From assembly GCA_018806915.1 (NCBI GenBank), contig JAGKQI010000101.1:434001-498000 (forward strand): DNA of 64,000 nt, given 5' to 3'. This document shows positions 23,401 to 32,412 of the stretch, one piece after another. Below the pieces are notes generated by a model that saw only the letters and a program-made list of their open reading frames with translations, had not been told where the DNA came from and searched no databases. The position numbers were made by a program, and so were the translations under genes. This DNA is from Phytophthora colocasiae (Eukaryota; Oomycota; Peronosporomycetes; Peronosporales; Peronosporaceae). Every line of letters starts with the position of its first letter. Position 1 is the stretch's first letter.

Positions 23401-25620
23401 CAATATTTCTTCGCGTTCGCAGCTGTGGCGTCTACTGTATACACTCATGTTTTTCGAGCTTGTGCACTTGAAACTTTCGCTACCGAGTTGTTCGTGACAC
23501 TGCAAGAGTATTTGGATGCCAAGGAAGGGCTGGTTGTCCGTTTTTCACCAAGCAGCACAGAATCGATGAGTTTGATGGAAGCAGCGATACTGTTCAGTCA
23601 GCAACCGGGTAAAAGCCCACCTGGACGCGCTGTGCAGGGGAAACTAGAGAAAAAAATACGGCAGTTTGAAGAATCTGAAGCGCCAGTAGCGATCTTCATG
23701 ACAAAAAAGGCACTTGTAGCACCTCCTGCTGCTGATTTCAAGGTAAGATCAAAGGCTAAAGCAAGTGAGGAGAAACCTGCAAAGCGTAAAGAACGATTTT
23801 TCCAGTTTAAAGGGAAAAAGCTTTTTCGATTTGGGAAGAAGAAGAAACAAGACGAAGAGGAGAAGAAAGCAAGAGAGCAACAGCTACTATTGGAAGCTGT
23901 TCCAGAACTCCAAGCACTTTCACCTTCACGTGCTCAACAGTTACGGCATGAAAGAATTTCTCTCAATATTTTCGTTCGAGGTCTCGATTTCCAAGATCGC
24001 CACGATATGATCTACTTCACAGTCGAGAAACAATCACTAGCCGCTGCTACGTCTGTCGAGAAGCTCATACATCAAGTGAAAGCTCGCGCAGAAGCTCTCG
24101 CGACTGAAATTCAATCCAAAACTCCTCAAGGAAACGAAGAAATCAACGCGAAAAGGTTTTGCTCACAGTCGAAACGAGGTGGGGGTGGATTCCTCGTGAT
24201 TTCACTGCTGGAAAAAGCTCGTGAGGGTTTCCAGCTTGTCGAAGGGGCTCTTGGCGGAGCTATGCGTCAATTTCTAACTGGAGCGCAGTCCACAGCTCGT
24301 GACAATAAATCTGAGAACTTGAGTTCACTATTTAGTGAAGACTCGACCCTGACACCTACAATAGCTCTGTTACGAGTGACTTTGGTAGCTTGTGCAGTCA
24401 AGAGAGAAACTGTTCTCGCTTTAAGTCAAGGCGATTTATTCAAAGAATATTTACGCCTACAAGCTGGACGTAAACTGCTGCAACTCGAACCAACCGACAA
24501 AAAGACTTGGGGAGCTATTGGTAGAGCTCGTTCGTTGCTCAGAAACTTTAACGAAGCAATTCACACGTTAGACTCACGTCTTGAAGAGGGAAATGAGCCG
24601 ATTGGAGTGAAAGCTGAAGCGAATCAAGCTCTTTATGCGCTTCTCGACCTCTTACTTACTCAATCAGCTGTGGTACGATATCTGAATCAACTCGAAGCGG
24701 AGATTTCACGCGAGCGAAAACGATTTTATGATGATCCAGCGATTGTTTTACAGTGTTTTGTACGTCAAACTCAAGCACGAATGGAGCTGAAGAAGCGACG
24801 CGCTGAATTCCACGCAGCATTGGCCATTCAGTGCGCATTCCGGCAGCATTTGGCTCACCGTCGACTGTTGTTTATGAAATGGAATCAAGCAGCAATCACA
24901 GTGCAACGAGCGTATCGTCGCAAGCGTCAGAGAGCCAAAGGAACCAAGCCACGACGATTTACAGTTCAATTACTATCTGCTTCACAGAGTATTAGTAAAT
25001 CTTCGCCTGTAGTGGGGACTGACAGTTTGAATGGTGCTTGGAAAACAGATATGGCTGCTTTTGGGACTTTCCAGGAGTATTTGGGCAGTAAAATGGGTCG
25101 AGAGCAGCTCAAGAAGGAGGAGGAATTAATGTGGAAACACCGACAGGAACTGGAGAAAGAACGAGCGAAATTACCTCGTGCCGAAGCTTTACGGGAAGAT
25201 GTCGGCGATTTATTCGAGCTTTTGGATGATTCTGGAAGTGGAGAATTATCCAGAGAACGAACGGCAAATCTAATAACGAGATTGCACGTCCCGTTGAACG
25301 ACGAGGAAGTAGCGGATGTCGTGGCGATGATGGACAATGACGGGTCGGGGGCCATTTCCATGGACGAATTCATGCGCTGGTTTGTACACGAATTCCCAGT
25401 GCTGCAGAAACGAGCACCAAAAGTCTGTGGTGTGGTAACCAGGAAGGATTGGCAATGGGTTATTCAGCAATCCGCACGTTCTGCCATCTTTAAGAGATGG
25501 AGAGCACTACGAGCAGGAAATATTGCTACAGCACCAGGAGGGGCTTCAATTGCCACGAAAGTCCATGATTCCATCATTTTAGAGGAAGACCATGAAAGTG
25601 AAGAGAATGAGGAAAAATAA
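17464..25620 (+). CDS. Giant multi-GAF protein with IQ motifs and EF-hands
   Basis: A single uninterrupted frame of 2718 residues from ATG 17464. Five GAF-like modules are recognisable from the recurring pattern (D/N)-x-Y-x-G-(M/L) ... F-x-(A/S)-(S/A)-(S/T)-x-S-x-M ... P-(I/V)-x-V/I ... (V/I)-G-(V/I)-L-(S/A)-(L/V)-D: about residues 139-269, 647-770, 1099-1217, 1289-1400 and 1642-1759. A SAM-like segment lies at about 278-345 (MDGAHFLALTEVEL). Later come a Lys-rich stretch (about 2097-2139), IQ-type calmodulin-binding helices (about 2422-2495, e.g. AALAIQCAFRQHLA and AAITVQRAYRRK) and an EF-hand pair (about 2579-2640). EF loop 2, DNDGSGAISMDE, is canonical; loop 1, DDSGSGELSRER, has Arg at position 12 and may not bind calcium. 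GAF domains bind small ligands such as cyclic nucleotides in other families; none of the ligands here can be read. No catalytic domain was found. Role unknown; a Ca2+-responsive sensor/scaffold is an inference. Confidence 0.85.
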   Translation: MASDGQDENDEALETYTFIPEHLRHHLKYNSLEPIVGNEDNQEECELVRRARKTRSAHLVAELFSQSPPAPTQILYSNAIERTITARMTFYRALEDLESYFTQVTATVKQLETLYPNGIFAKTEVKIPTLVQVQRHIVNTCQGCLNDCDLYLGMYEALPSPPTVSPTPVIRFVACSTKSSMLSKRLECPRQAHDQPQEPGDQQQIPKCITIQAMTAKEAILVDDIADLEPNEIHRFASNSSTGPFSCFPLVTPDSRTIGVLSVDSCRKAHRLLPQSMSVEALSAFLLRMQLQDAALELKKMKMDGAHFLALTEVELRHKPTFQRLKVTTRQKLLELVRALQRGSRIHLPDGNRAIPFTQDDMAVEFLDGVSKLAGPFLTNYRRVHWIQEIANVTRNAKCTAYDVYDVLIRAVTQSMEPLERVSVWKITKKAGTPTQWEVDVVASTSVPDDRLVPFLDGQERKMKRISLYKENEEAVRSSLESGRNTPLIRGGIVNITTEPDNSATVPFCENAKYQISWADRTLQAVSWPQLRQFLPIRNMNAKHFQLRQLCSQIEANEKVFKVTSPNGIVLVLRDSSRPEPVKYALQVDFTTQFESPQEQQNFLDRAVSAAEQAIACVRGREARHALRKRVVAKNAHKFQSIGLNPSGDALRALHDITHQVFQDIVEILPGVHVQIAELQADGAQLKYTFASKNSTALGCSLSRGQGVSFVCLETKIPIIVNATSEFKSRLQRIGAFRNQPQSVVAAFPFLFLPLFHEDCCVGVLSLDSFQSVPKGREDETHPEAGVLEFLIPLAKLLASAIYAKRRSFALYELLLNCQKPLRSPQQLLFYACRALKDVVVGAWKVRVVEIDGFKGKTTLVYDFSEAERELAQSWTVCVVRPMAFHWKELCTDTIMTHLRQLQPGEEPSPESVIKLIAAIREDEKERQQTMERFQELIAQEKKKPAVEAEKTKLLEKQIADNYFFLLPDEGQVVNDRITSEKYITHALKQCLGTTTCLYSDIHAMARLSSKLFLTITALPPFYAKCDQIYLQRVTSITSKYFTALQGRVRRSSDRVAALIEFRDLCQKVLINDEISPIVAVGGRYRHKLLPSKEIEKECLLELQRDAIALIERVLKFPNVYFGMWEPALRILRYTSASKYSRMAGKKLKHGHGVSFSSMEKQVPIVITTRDAADDEVDSSFRKLRYFTNEPPVDRKWPFIVVPVGKIGVLALDNMHTYEEDSHELQPELGVVDFLRKIGQSFAQVITVIRERTALQRQQLREDAIVRVMSACENFKPTSNTPGTVSMYLPHLVLQQVENAFNGVDAYIGLADPLCERIRFICASSRSKMEKKTVNTTQSLSFRVFASQRTIVIPQLSQYFKEQELLQQRDSEHGQKLKYFGELNQPQGPFVCVPIPFVGILSVDTFPGAAGGVFSSGFPEDGVVAFLEKAANYLGENIRTLAATDARKLLPTLFRGTRTSFQVLFHEILHIISRNLLATIELQALRYTCNSSGKWIKQEPLASMKRSTNKTQHDGDEEQYLTQCVEEQPGRNMEIPNKFSIQQLVKYPEIQIIYCSPTRDVEDDSAALLPTILVLRRVKGAVWEYDKEFLLSILPLINSLIALVNVRVQGIVGRRLAIRKIDELCSSLGSYSSSDALEMMYSEILPTAMDTIAQAMSLDNCDAYLGQRERTDKAVSVLSHLQLRFVAASSQSLMSGVALDLDNIENFQLQVVQCLQNQQIVTVILSRDNSLVRALTTKPAQRIFLAVPMGDNYVLCADSLGQEAFIPGKNQIEPDIILFFKAAASKLHETILSTRHRFSYDQLMSLSLRSHTDFRLFHWTILEGLRRDLVNIYSQQILTLGADFTSAFRLEAWQRFSTRRPLKTLPDHFCSVTGCEREKITHEIHSEDEIYLPMTNLPRTLDLCRSRMQPMEGTEKHGSFTCACMATMLDSSVKDAKLALCVFSHDAKARDAREMSTSRQSMIPRDYGDSTAFFSNYQRQYFFAFAAVASTVYTHVFRACALETFATELFVTLQEYLDAKEGLVVRFSPSSTESMSLMEAAILFSQQPGKSPPGRAVQGKLEKKIRQFEESEAPVAIFMTKKALVAPPAADFKVRSKAKASEEKPAKRKERFFQFKGKKLFRFGKKKKQDEEEKKAREQQLLLEAVPELQALSPSRAQQLRHERISLNIFVRGLDFQDRHDMIYFTVEKQSLAAATSVEKLIHQVKARAEALATEIQSKTPQGNEEINAKRFCSQSKRGGGGFLVISLLEKAREGFQLVEGALGGAMRQFLTGAQSTARDNKSENLSSLFSEDSTLTPTIALLRVTLVACAVKRETVLALSQGDLFKEYLRLQAGRKLLQLEPTDKKTWGAIGRARSLLRNFNEAIHTLDSRLEEGNEPIGVKAEANQALYALLDLLLTQSAVVRYLNQLEAEISRERKRFYDDPAIVLQCFVRQTQARMELKKRRAEFHAALAIQCAFRQHLAHRRLLFMKWNQAAITVQRAYRRKRQRAKGTKPRRFTVQLLSASQSISKSSPVVGTDSLNGAWKTDMAAFGTFQEYLGSKMGREQLKKEEELMWKHRQELEKERAKLPRAEALREDVGDLFELLDDSGSGELSRERTANLITRLHVPLNDEEVADVVAMMDNDGSGAISMDEFMRWFVHEFPVLQKRAPKVCGVVTRKDWQWVIQQSARSAIFKRWRALRAGNIATAPGGASIATKVHDSIILEEDHESEENEEK

Positions 25621-25972
25621 TAAACCTGGTGGCCATTATTTTTTGTACGACTGAATTTTTATTTCATAGGGTGCATTTCGACGAAAGCGACCAACGCAAA
25701 TTAGGGTGAAAACCCGAAGAAGAGCTCACAGGAGGAAGTGAACAGAAAGGATAATGGTGGAGAAAGCAGTAACGACTTTACAACGTAAGTAGCGACCATA
25801 TCATGGACATCACCATGGAGGCGATGACGGAGGACACGATGGAGGACGGAGGCGATGGAAGGCGGTGACTGTGGAGGAGATTAACTTCCCTCCTTCTTGA
25901 AGGGTTAATTGAAACGGATGGCGGGACCCCGGTGCTCTCATCAAGTACCAGTAGTAAACTGGAAAACAAAAT
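25621..25972. other. Intergenic tail before the retrotransposon block
   Basis: 3' flank of the GAF gene up to the E2 target site. It contains an irregular GGAGGCGATG/GGAGGA-type purine-rich stretch at about 25816-25885 and nothing coding that can be supported. Confidence 0.5.
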
Positions 25973-25976
25973 GTAC
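25973..25976. repeat. E2 target-site duplication, left copy (GTAC)
   Basis: GTAC immediately precedes the AGTAAG start of the E2 left LTR and is repeated immediately after the CTTACT end of the right LTR at 42897-42900. Confidence 0.8.
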
Positions 25977-25999
25977 AGTAAGGATGACGACATTTCTTT
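25977..25999 (+). repeat. E2 left LTR, first 23 bp (split by E1)
   Basis: AGTAAGGATGACGACATTTC followed by TTT equals the first 23 bases of the right E2 LTR at 42179-42201. The rest of this LTR resumes after E1 at 35575. Bases 25996-25999 (CTTT) are the left copy of the E1 target duplication. Confidence 0.9.
25996..25999. repeat. E1 target-site duplication, left copy (CTTT)
   Basis: CTTT is found on both sides of E1 (25996-25999 and 35571-35574) and only once at the matching place in the uninterrupted right E2 LTR. Confidence 0.85.
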
Positions 26000-26740
26000 T
26001 GTAATGGGTTTAGTCTCACTGCCCACCAGCGGGTCGAATAGCTGGTGCTGTGCCGGGTGGAATATCCAAGAATCGGGTGCTAAAGAGCACACTTTAACGT
26101 CAATTACTCCCGTTGGCTCGGTTCACCGCGCCGGTTTGTCCTCCGTTCGTCAACGAGGAACTCACCTATTTATATTAGTGAATCAATATACACTACGTTC
26201 GTCTTTCGTCTTTCGTTCGTTCGTCGTTTATGAGTAAGCCTCTAGACTTGACTCGTTGTTGTCTCAACCTTCAGCAGCTCTGGCCACTGGTTCCTCTCGT
26301 CGTTTAGAGCGAACCCAAGGATTCACTCGTGGTTGTCTCCACGTCTCTCGTTGTTTAGAGTGGTCTCGTTGGCGCCACTCGTGGTTGTCTCCACGTCTCT
26401 CTCTCTCTCGTTTCGGCTTTCGGCACAGTCAACCGGGAGTACGCTTCCAGCCGTCAGGATGCGAAGTGCTCTCCTCTCGTCGTATTTCGAAGTGAGCTCT
26501 ACTCGGCAAATTCGGGAGTTCGTCGTGACTTCTGTCTATCTTCCATAGTGTACGTCTATCGAAGATCTCACTTCCATCGGGGCTCTCCTATTGGTGCTCT
26601 TCTTGTAGTTCCGTAGATACCTTCAAGCACGCTTGTGTGTCTAACCCAGCTACAGGTTGAAGATCCCTTCTTCTCACTTCCAGCAGTCGCTGCGCCGTCC
26701 GTTCACCATGTTGACCCGTCTCCAAGGCCAACCTATTACA
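26000..26740 (-). repeat. E1 LTR (3' LTR in element orientation)
   Basis: 741 bp with TG...CA ends and TGTAAT/ATTACA terminal inverted repeats. Same text as 34830-35570 as far as I can compare by eye. It includes CT-rich low-complexity stretches. The pol stop codon falls within its first five element-sense bases. Confidence 0.95.
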
Positions 26741-29700
26741 CGCCTCCATCCATCTTAAGGTCTTCCACGACCTTACCGCTGTCAAAGAGTTGGTCGTACT
26801 CTGCAATGGATACCCATCGTTCCCTTTGTTCGTCAGTTCCGTCGTCATTAGGGGTAGCGACAATTCTTCCGTGGTACTCGCTGGCTGGTCCTAGTAGGTA
26901 TTCCAGTACATATTGTCCAAATTTGTTTCTTCGCCGTCTCCTTCTAAGCTCCACCATGAGACCGTTCGTGACGTCGCTCGTTCCTTTACTTCCCACTGCT
27001 TCTGGAGGTCTCTTTTCGCCGCGTCCAGCAACGGCTGTATTGACAGGAGCTGTCGTTGCTCTCGTAGTCGCTCCTGCCTCCTCGTCATCTTCTTCTTCGG
27101 ACCGTGCATCTTCATGCTCGAGTTGTTCCGCTAAATCTCGCGCTGCTGCATCTAACAGGACCGTTGGGTACCGATAGGTCACCAAGAAAGACGTGTGAGC
27201 TATAAATTGCTCGTGCTCATTCCCGTCGTCCTCACGCTCCACTAAAAAGTTGTCATATCCAGCAGGTTCCACGACTCGCATCGGACCGATCCACTGATGC
27301 ACGAACTTCGAGGCTTTCGGCCCACGTGGAGGTCGAAACATCCATACTCGATCTCCAGGCTCAAAATCCGTTTTCTTTCTCGTCTTCCGGTCATAATATC
27401 GCGCTTGTCGTTGTTGTTCTCGTTCTCTAGCTCGTTCTGCACATTCGTGCGCATCCTCCAGACTTTTCAACAAACTCGCATGGTGTTTCACCAAGTCACC
27501 AGCCTCTGTCACCCGCGTCGCGCGTAATAACTCGTTGGGTGCTCTCAATCGTCGTCCCATCATCAACTCATTTGGTGATAGCATCACTGTCGAATGGCGT
27601 CCAGAATTATACGAGTACACTGCGTAGTCCACCCAGGTATCCCAGTCTCGTTGCTTCTCGTCACTCATGAACGTCGCCACGCAATCTTTCCAAGTTCTAT
27701 GGAATCGCTCCACTAAACCAATCATTTGGGGCCGATAGGGGACTGGATTGATCTGTTGCGCTTGCAATAGCACCACTAGTTCCTCGATCATTTTGCCAAC
27801 AAGTTCGGGTGCCCCATCCGTCAGGATCTCTCGAAATGGTCCAAATCGCAGCACCACTTGCTTCATTAGAAACTCTGCAATGTTTTCAGCGGTATGATCC
27901 TTCACCGCTACGGCCACCGCATACCTCGTAACGTATTCCACAGCCGCCACAACATATCTTTTGCCTCCGTCAGTAGCTGGCAAGGGACCCGCCACATCGA
28001 GTGCCCACCTATCACCGACATCTCCTCCTCGCAAGCTGCGTAGTGGTGGTATCACTTCTCGTGGACGTGCTTTACGGCTGCCGCACTCCTGACACCCGAG
28101 TACCCACCGTCGTACCTCGTTTTGCAGCCCTGGCCACCAATACTGTTGTGCTATTCGTGCATACGTGTGTGTTGCTCGTAGGTGTCCGGCCCACACGCTG
28201 TCGTGACATTCTTTGAACACCGTAGCCCAAAGTGCGGGTGGAAGAACAATTCGTCGTCCGTTGGGTCGTTCCACGACTACCAGTCCAAATACCTTGCTGA
28301 TAGCCTTGCCTTGGTGTCTTCCATTTCGCAACATCTTCTGCACCATCCGGCTCTTGGTCTGTTCCTCAATGATTTCCTCGTCCGCCAACTGTAGTGTTGG
28401 TTCTCGCCTCCTCCGCTGTCGGATACCTTCTAATTCACTGGGATTCGTCGCAGCAAGTTGGGTTTCAACCCGTCGTTCACCGTCTTCGTTCCCGTGAGTC
28501 TCCGCCAACGTCGCAGCCGTCGTTGTCATGTTCTCGCGCGTCAAGTGGTCGACGTTCTCAGGATTGCTATCGTTATGCACCGCCGTTATTCTCTCTGGGC
28601 TCACGGCTGTGAGGTTTGCATCACGTTCCACTGCGTCTTCCGTTTTGCTGCCGTTCTTGCCGTCTGCCCACGTGACCATCTTCCGTCGTTCGGCTTCCTT
28701 TTCGCCATTGTCCGCCGTACGTTTCCGCCTTTTCCTTCGTCCCGTAGTTATTGCATTCTTTGTCGACTTAGGGGCCGTTTGTTGTCCATCCGCCGATGTT
28801 GCTTCACCTGCTGTTCGCTCCTCCAGTCTACGTTTTTCGGCTCTCGTTACTGGACGTTCCGTCACCGCTGGGGTCACACGTTTCCGCGACCGCACCGTTC
28901 TTCGTTTCCTGGTACGTTCCCGGGACTTCATACCTGGCCCTTCTGCTTGCACGTTCATGCTTTCTCGGTCTACCGCGTCTACCAGTTCGTTGACGACGCC
29001 CAATACTTCGTCGTTGGCTCCCACAGTTATTACCTCGTCCTCGTTTCTCTCTAGGCCACCTCTGTCAGTGTTGGCACTGATCGTCGTCAACTTCCCCGTT
29101 TCGGTTGCTTCTGTGCCGTTCTTCGAGACGTCTGCCTGTGCAGTTTGCCGTCGCTTCGTTTTTCTCCGCCGCCCTATTGCCGCGCACACCTTCGTTGCCA
29201 CTGGTGCTCTGGATAAGGCGTCAGCCACCACATTCGTGTTTCCTGGTCTATATTGTACGTCGAAATCAAACTCCTGTAGCGTGAGAGCCCACCGATGCAG
29301 TTTTCCAGTCAAATTTGGACTCGTCATGAGCCACTTTAAGGCGGCATGATCCGTTATGATCTCGAATCGCCGTCCATATAGGTAGGGTCTGAACAACTTG
29401 ATCGCCCACACTACCGCGAAGCATTCCAACTCGGTAATCCCGTACTTGCTCTCCGTTTCGCTGTTTACTTTACTTGCGAAAGCTACAGGTTGCCACCCGT
29501 CGCCTTTATCCTGCATTAGGCACGCTCCTAGCCCAACTTTGCTTGCATCAGTCACCACTCGAAAAGGAAGCTTGAAATCCGGGTAGATCAACAGTGGCTT
29601 TGCAGTTAAGATGATCTTCACTTTCTCGAAAGCTTCGATTTGTGCACTACCCCATTCCCATGCTACACCTTTCCTCAGCAATTTCGTCACCGGTGCCATA

Positions 29701-31958
29701 AGTGAACCAAAGCCGTCAACGAATCGTCGGTAGTAGCCCGCTAGATGAACAAATCTCTTTGCCTCTACAGCATCGTTTGGTGTGGGAAACTCCCGTACTG
29801 CACTCACCAGTCGATCCAAAGGTCGCACACCGTCGCTACTAAGTTCATGTCCTAAGTACTCCATCGTCTGCGTCGCAAACTTGCATTTTCTGAGTTTGAG
29901 GGTCAGTCCTGCACGCTCCAAACGCTCGAGCACCGCCGCTAATTCAACAATGTGTCGCTCAATTCCTCCGCGCGTAAATATCACTATGTCATCCAGGTAC
30001 ACCAAGCATGTAGTCCAAGTGAGTCCTCTCAGTACTCCGTTCATCAATCTCTGAAATGTAGAAGGAGCATTAGTGAGTCCGAAGGGCATCCTCACAAATC
30101 GATACAACCCCTTCTTCGTCGTGAACGCCGTTTTGTCGCGATCTTCTGGCGCTACAAGAATTTGCCAATACCCAGCACGCAGATCTAACGTAGTAAACAA
30201 TAAAGCACCTCCCAAGGCTTCCAACGTTTCATCTATTCGAGGTAGAGGGTAAACGTCCTTCTTCGTAACCTTGTTGAGCGCCCTATAATCCACACAAAAT
30301 CGTACTTCGCCATCTTTCTTGCGTACCAGGACAACAGGAAATCCCCATCCACCGTTGCCTTCTTCGATGACGCCTGACTTCAACATCTTCTCGACATTGC
30401 TCTCGATGATACTGTCGTCCGTCTGAGCTTGACGCCGTCGTTTCAGCATTATTGGAGAGGCTTCGCCGGTATCGATATGGTGAGTCACGTTCAACGTCGT
30501 CGCCGGAGGACATTCGCCAGTGCTCGCTGTCAGCGAACGATACACTCGCAATAATTTCAACACTAGTTCACGAGTTTCCGGTTCGTTACTTCCAATGTCT
30601 ACTTCCGACTCATCAGGTAGGGGCGTCTTGCTGTCTCCTAACTCGTCCACCCAGTTTTTCACTCGCTCCGTATCCAGCTTACCGCTCATGGTCAGAACCT
30701 CCATATCGTCGTCCAAGGGTATCCATGTTCCGAGCTCCTTTTTGTTCGGGATCTTCGCAGCCTTCACATTGGGGTTGATAGCAGGGACCCACGCTCGTCC
30801 GTCTCGTGCCGTCGTTACTGTCGCTGCCAACAATACGGATCCCGTCTTTCGGGTGGGTATGAACAGTCCCCGTTCTCCATCATTTGCTGCCACTGAAACC
30901 TGCACTGGCGTCACTGCATTACCACTCAGCTCTGTGGTCACTACCATGCGTACCGCGGCGATCTTGGCTCCAGCTTCCTTATCATACGTCCTGAAAGGTA
31001 TCACCACTGCGCGTCCGGATTCACTATAGCGAACCTCTTGCTTCTCGAAGTCCATTGCAGCACCCTTCTTTCGCATAAAGTCGACTCCCAGTAAGAACTC
31101 GTCGTCACATCCAGATACTATGCACGCGTCAACCGTCAAAGTTTCCCCGAACACCGTCTTGAAAGTAAAGCGCCACACTCCCACCACGTCAAGTAAAAAG
31201 CCACCTATGCCTTCCACGAAATCAACCGGAGCATTCATTGGTACTCGGTCACCATGCGCCATCCAATCCGTCCCCGCTATGGTATAACGTGCGCCACTAT
31301 CCAGCTTTACGCGTCTCTTTTCACCGTTAACGTCCATGAAAGCGGTCGGTAGGCCGTCGTCTGCTCCAACATACTCCACAGTAACTCCGTCATTCTTCGC
31401 TGTCGAGGTGGTTGCTGATCGCTGTTTCTTCACCAGGCTCACTCGTCCGACTTCTGCATCTGGCTGTACTCGTACCCCGTCCGTCTCGTTCAAGTGTCGT
31501 CGTTGCTTGCGTCGCTGTAGTTCATTCCAGGCATCGTTAGCTTCACCACGTCGCTTCAATTGTAGGGTAGCAGCCGTAGCTTCTCGTTCAGCAGCCGTCA
31601 CTCGTACATTTTGCCGTTTCCGAGCCAAACACGCCTTAGCCCTCAGCCGTTTGGCTGCTTTCCGAGCCCTTCGTCTGGCACATCGTTGGGTTGTGATACC
31701 GCCATCGTCGCTGCGGTCTTTCGGTGCTGTTTCATTATCTACTGTGGGGTTCTCTGGTTCCTCGTCGCGTACGCCGTTTGGCGCAACCTCCATCGGTATC
31801 ACCGTGTCGTCCTGCGTCGCAACTTCCTCCACCTCAGCCAACGTATTCGGAACCTCCTTTTCCTGTGTCATTGACGTCACCGCCCGCTCCACTTCGTTCG
31901 AGTTGCAGCCTCCATCGTTGCTTATTGCTTCACGGTTGAGGACGTCACCATTTCGCAC
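26736..31958 (-). CDS. pol: E1 pol: protease, reverse transcriptase, RNase H, integrase
   Basis: About 1740 codons from the first GTG; the frame is open about 85 bases further upstream and has no suitable ATG, so it is probably reached by a -1 frameshift from the middle ORF. Order: aspartic protease (VKLDSGARYTIAG, catalytic DSG), RT with FTTLDLRAGYW and the catalytic LVYLDDIVIF near residue 650, RNase H (VVTDASKVGLGA; later ITDHAALKWL), a charged linker of about 290 residues, then integrase with the HHCC finger (HDSVWAGHLRATHTYAR, later CQECGSRK) and the DDE core (WALDVAGPL; ILTDGAPEL; LVERFHRTWKD). A GPY/F-like region (WIGPMRVVEPAGYDNFLV) follows. A last domain of about 60 residues (basic run, then FGQYVLEYLL) is shared with E2. 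RT-before-integrase order defines Ty3/gypsy. The TAA stop is provided by the LTR sequence TGTAA. Confidence 0.93.
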   Translation of the reverse strand: MRNGDVLNREAISNDGGCNSNEVERAVTSMTQEKEVPNTLAEVEEVATQDDTVIPMEVAPNGVRDEEPENPTVDNETAPKDRSDDGGITTQRCARRRARKAAKRLRAKACLARKRQNVRVTAAEREATAATLQLKRRGEANDAWNELQRRKQRRHLNETDGVRVQPDAEVGRVSLVKKQRSATTSTAKNDGVTVEYVGADDGLPTAFMDVNGEKRRVKLDSGARYTIAGTDWMAHGDRVPMNAPVDFVEGIGGFLLDVVGVWRFTFKTVFGETLTVDACIVSGCDDEFLLGVDFMRKKGAAMDFEKQEVRYSESGRAVVIPFRTYDKEAGAKIAAVRMVVTTELSGNAVTPVQVSVAANDGERGLFIPTRKTGSVLLAATVTTARDGRAWVPAINPNVKAAKIPNKKELGTWIPLDDDMEVLTMSGKLDTERVKNWVDELGDSKTPLPDESEVDIGSNEPETRELVLKLLRVYRSLTASTGECPPATTLNVTHHIDTGEASPIMLKRRRQAQTDDSIIESNVEKMLKSGVIEEGNGGWGFPVVLVRKKDGEVRFCVDYRALNKVTKKDVYPLPRIDETLEALGGALLFTTLDLRAGYWQILVAPEDRDKTAFTTKKGLYRFVRMPFGLTNAPSTFQRLMNGVLRGLTWTTCLVYLDDIVIFTRGGIERHIVELAAVLERLERAGLTLKLRKCKFATQTMEYLGHELSSDGVRPLDRLVSAVREFPTPNDAVEAKRFVHLAGYYRRFVDGFGSLMAPVTKLLRKGVAWEWGSAQIEAFEKVKIILTAKPLLIYPDFKLPFRVVTDASKVGLGACLMQDKGDGWQPVAFASKVNSETESKYGITELECFAVVWAIKLFRPYLYGRRFEIITDHAALKWLMTSPNLTGKLHRWALTLQEFDFDVQYRPGNTNVVADALSRAPVATKVCAAIGRRRKTKRRQTAQADVSKNGTEATETGKLTTISANTDRGGLERNEDEVITVGANDEVLGVVNELVDAVDRESMNVQAEGPGMKSRERTRKRRTVRSRKRVTPAVTERPVTRAEKRRLEERTAGEATSADGQQTAPKSTKNAITTGRRKRRKRTADNGEKEAERRKMVTWADGKNGSKTEDAVERDANLTAVSPERITAVHNDSNPENVDHLTRENMTTTAATLAETHGNEDGERRVETQLAATNPSELEGIRQRRRREPTLQLADEEIIEEQTKSRMVQKMLRNGRHQGKAISKVFGLVVVERPNGRRIVLPPALWATVFKECHDSVWAGHLRATHTYARIAQQYWWPGLQNEVRRWVLGCQECGSRKARPREVIPPLRSLRGGDVGDRWALDVAGPLPATDGGKRYVVAAVEYVTRYAVAVAVKDHTAENIAEFLMKQVVLRFGPFREILTDGAPELVGKMIEELVVLLQAQQINPVPYRPQMIGLVERFHRTWKDCVATFMSDEKQRDWDTWVDYAVYSYNSGRHSTVMLSPNELMMGRRLRAPNELLRATRVTEAGDLVKHHASLLKSLEDAHECAERAREREQQRQARYYDRKTRKKTDFEPGDRVWMFRPPRGPKASKFVHQWIGPMRVVEPAGYDNFLVEREDDGNEHEQFIAHTSFLVTYRYPTVLLDAAARDLAEQLEHEDARSEEEDDEEAGATTRATTAPVNTAVAGRGEKRPPEAVGSKGTSDVTNGLMVELRRRRRRNKFGQYVLEYLLGPASEYHGRIVATPNDDGTDEQRERWVSIAEYDQLFDSGKVVEDLKMDGGV

Positions 31959-32412
31959 TTCATCCGTCGAGGTTCCCCTCGCGCCCCCTCCAGCTTCGTC
32001 CTTCTTTCCACAGTAACGACGCGGATAACCCGAAGCTCTCGCTCTTCATCTTCTCGTCGCGCGGTTGCAAAGCGTACTGAAGCCACCGTCGGTCGAACAG
32101 TCGCTACGCTTCTTATCGCACGCCCGATGTCTTCCTCTGCCGCGTCCCTCAGTAGTACTCGCATCGCTTGTCGTAACTCATCGCTTCTCCCGTCAATCGC
32201 AGTTTCGCCATCGGGGTTCCTTTCATTACGTTCATCATTCTCGTCACTCCTCATCTTCTCAACTCGATTCGCATTCTCGTGTAGTCCGGCTGCAGCACTC
32301 ACGGTTGCGGGTACGTCTCGTTCCTTAGCCGCATTAGCTACTCGTCGGGGATACTGGACACTTCGTGGACACCATACTCCCCCTATGGCGTCCGACCCCC
32401 GTTTTCCGGACT
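31922..32412 (-). CDS. E1 middle frame between gag and pol
   Basis: An open frame that overlaps the last codons of gag (from just after a TAA near 32414) and the start of pol. It has no ATG for its first 35 or so codons, so translation probably needs a -1 shift out of gag. The peptide is highly charged, rich in R, E, D and V (e.g. RDAAEEDIGRAIRSVATV), and matches nothing I recognise. E2 has an ORF in the same place. It may be a linker or pre-protease segment of a gag-pro-pol polyprotein. Confidence 0.55.

Noticed and set aside
25621..25972. Remnant of a third transposon left of E2
   Set aside because: The purine-rich and short repeated words there have no LTR, TIR or coding match to E1, E2 or each other.
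28528..29349. 273-codon plus-strand ORF over E1 pol
   Set aside because: Antisense shadow of the charged linker of pol; Ser/Arg/Phe-rich, no recognisable domain.
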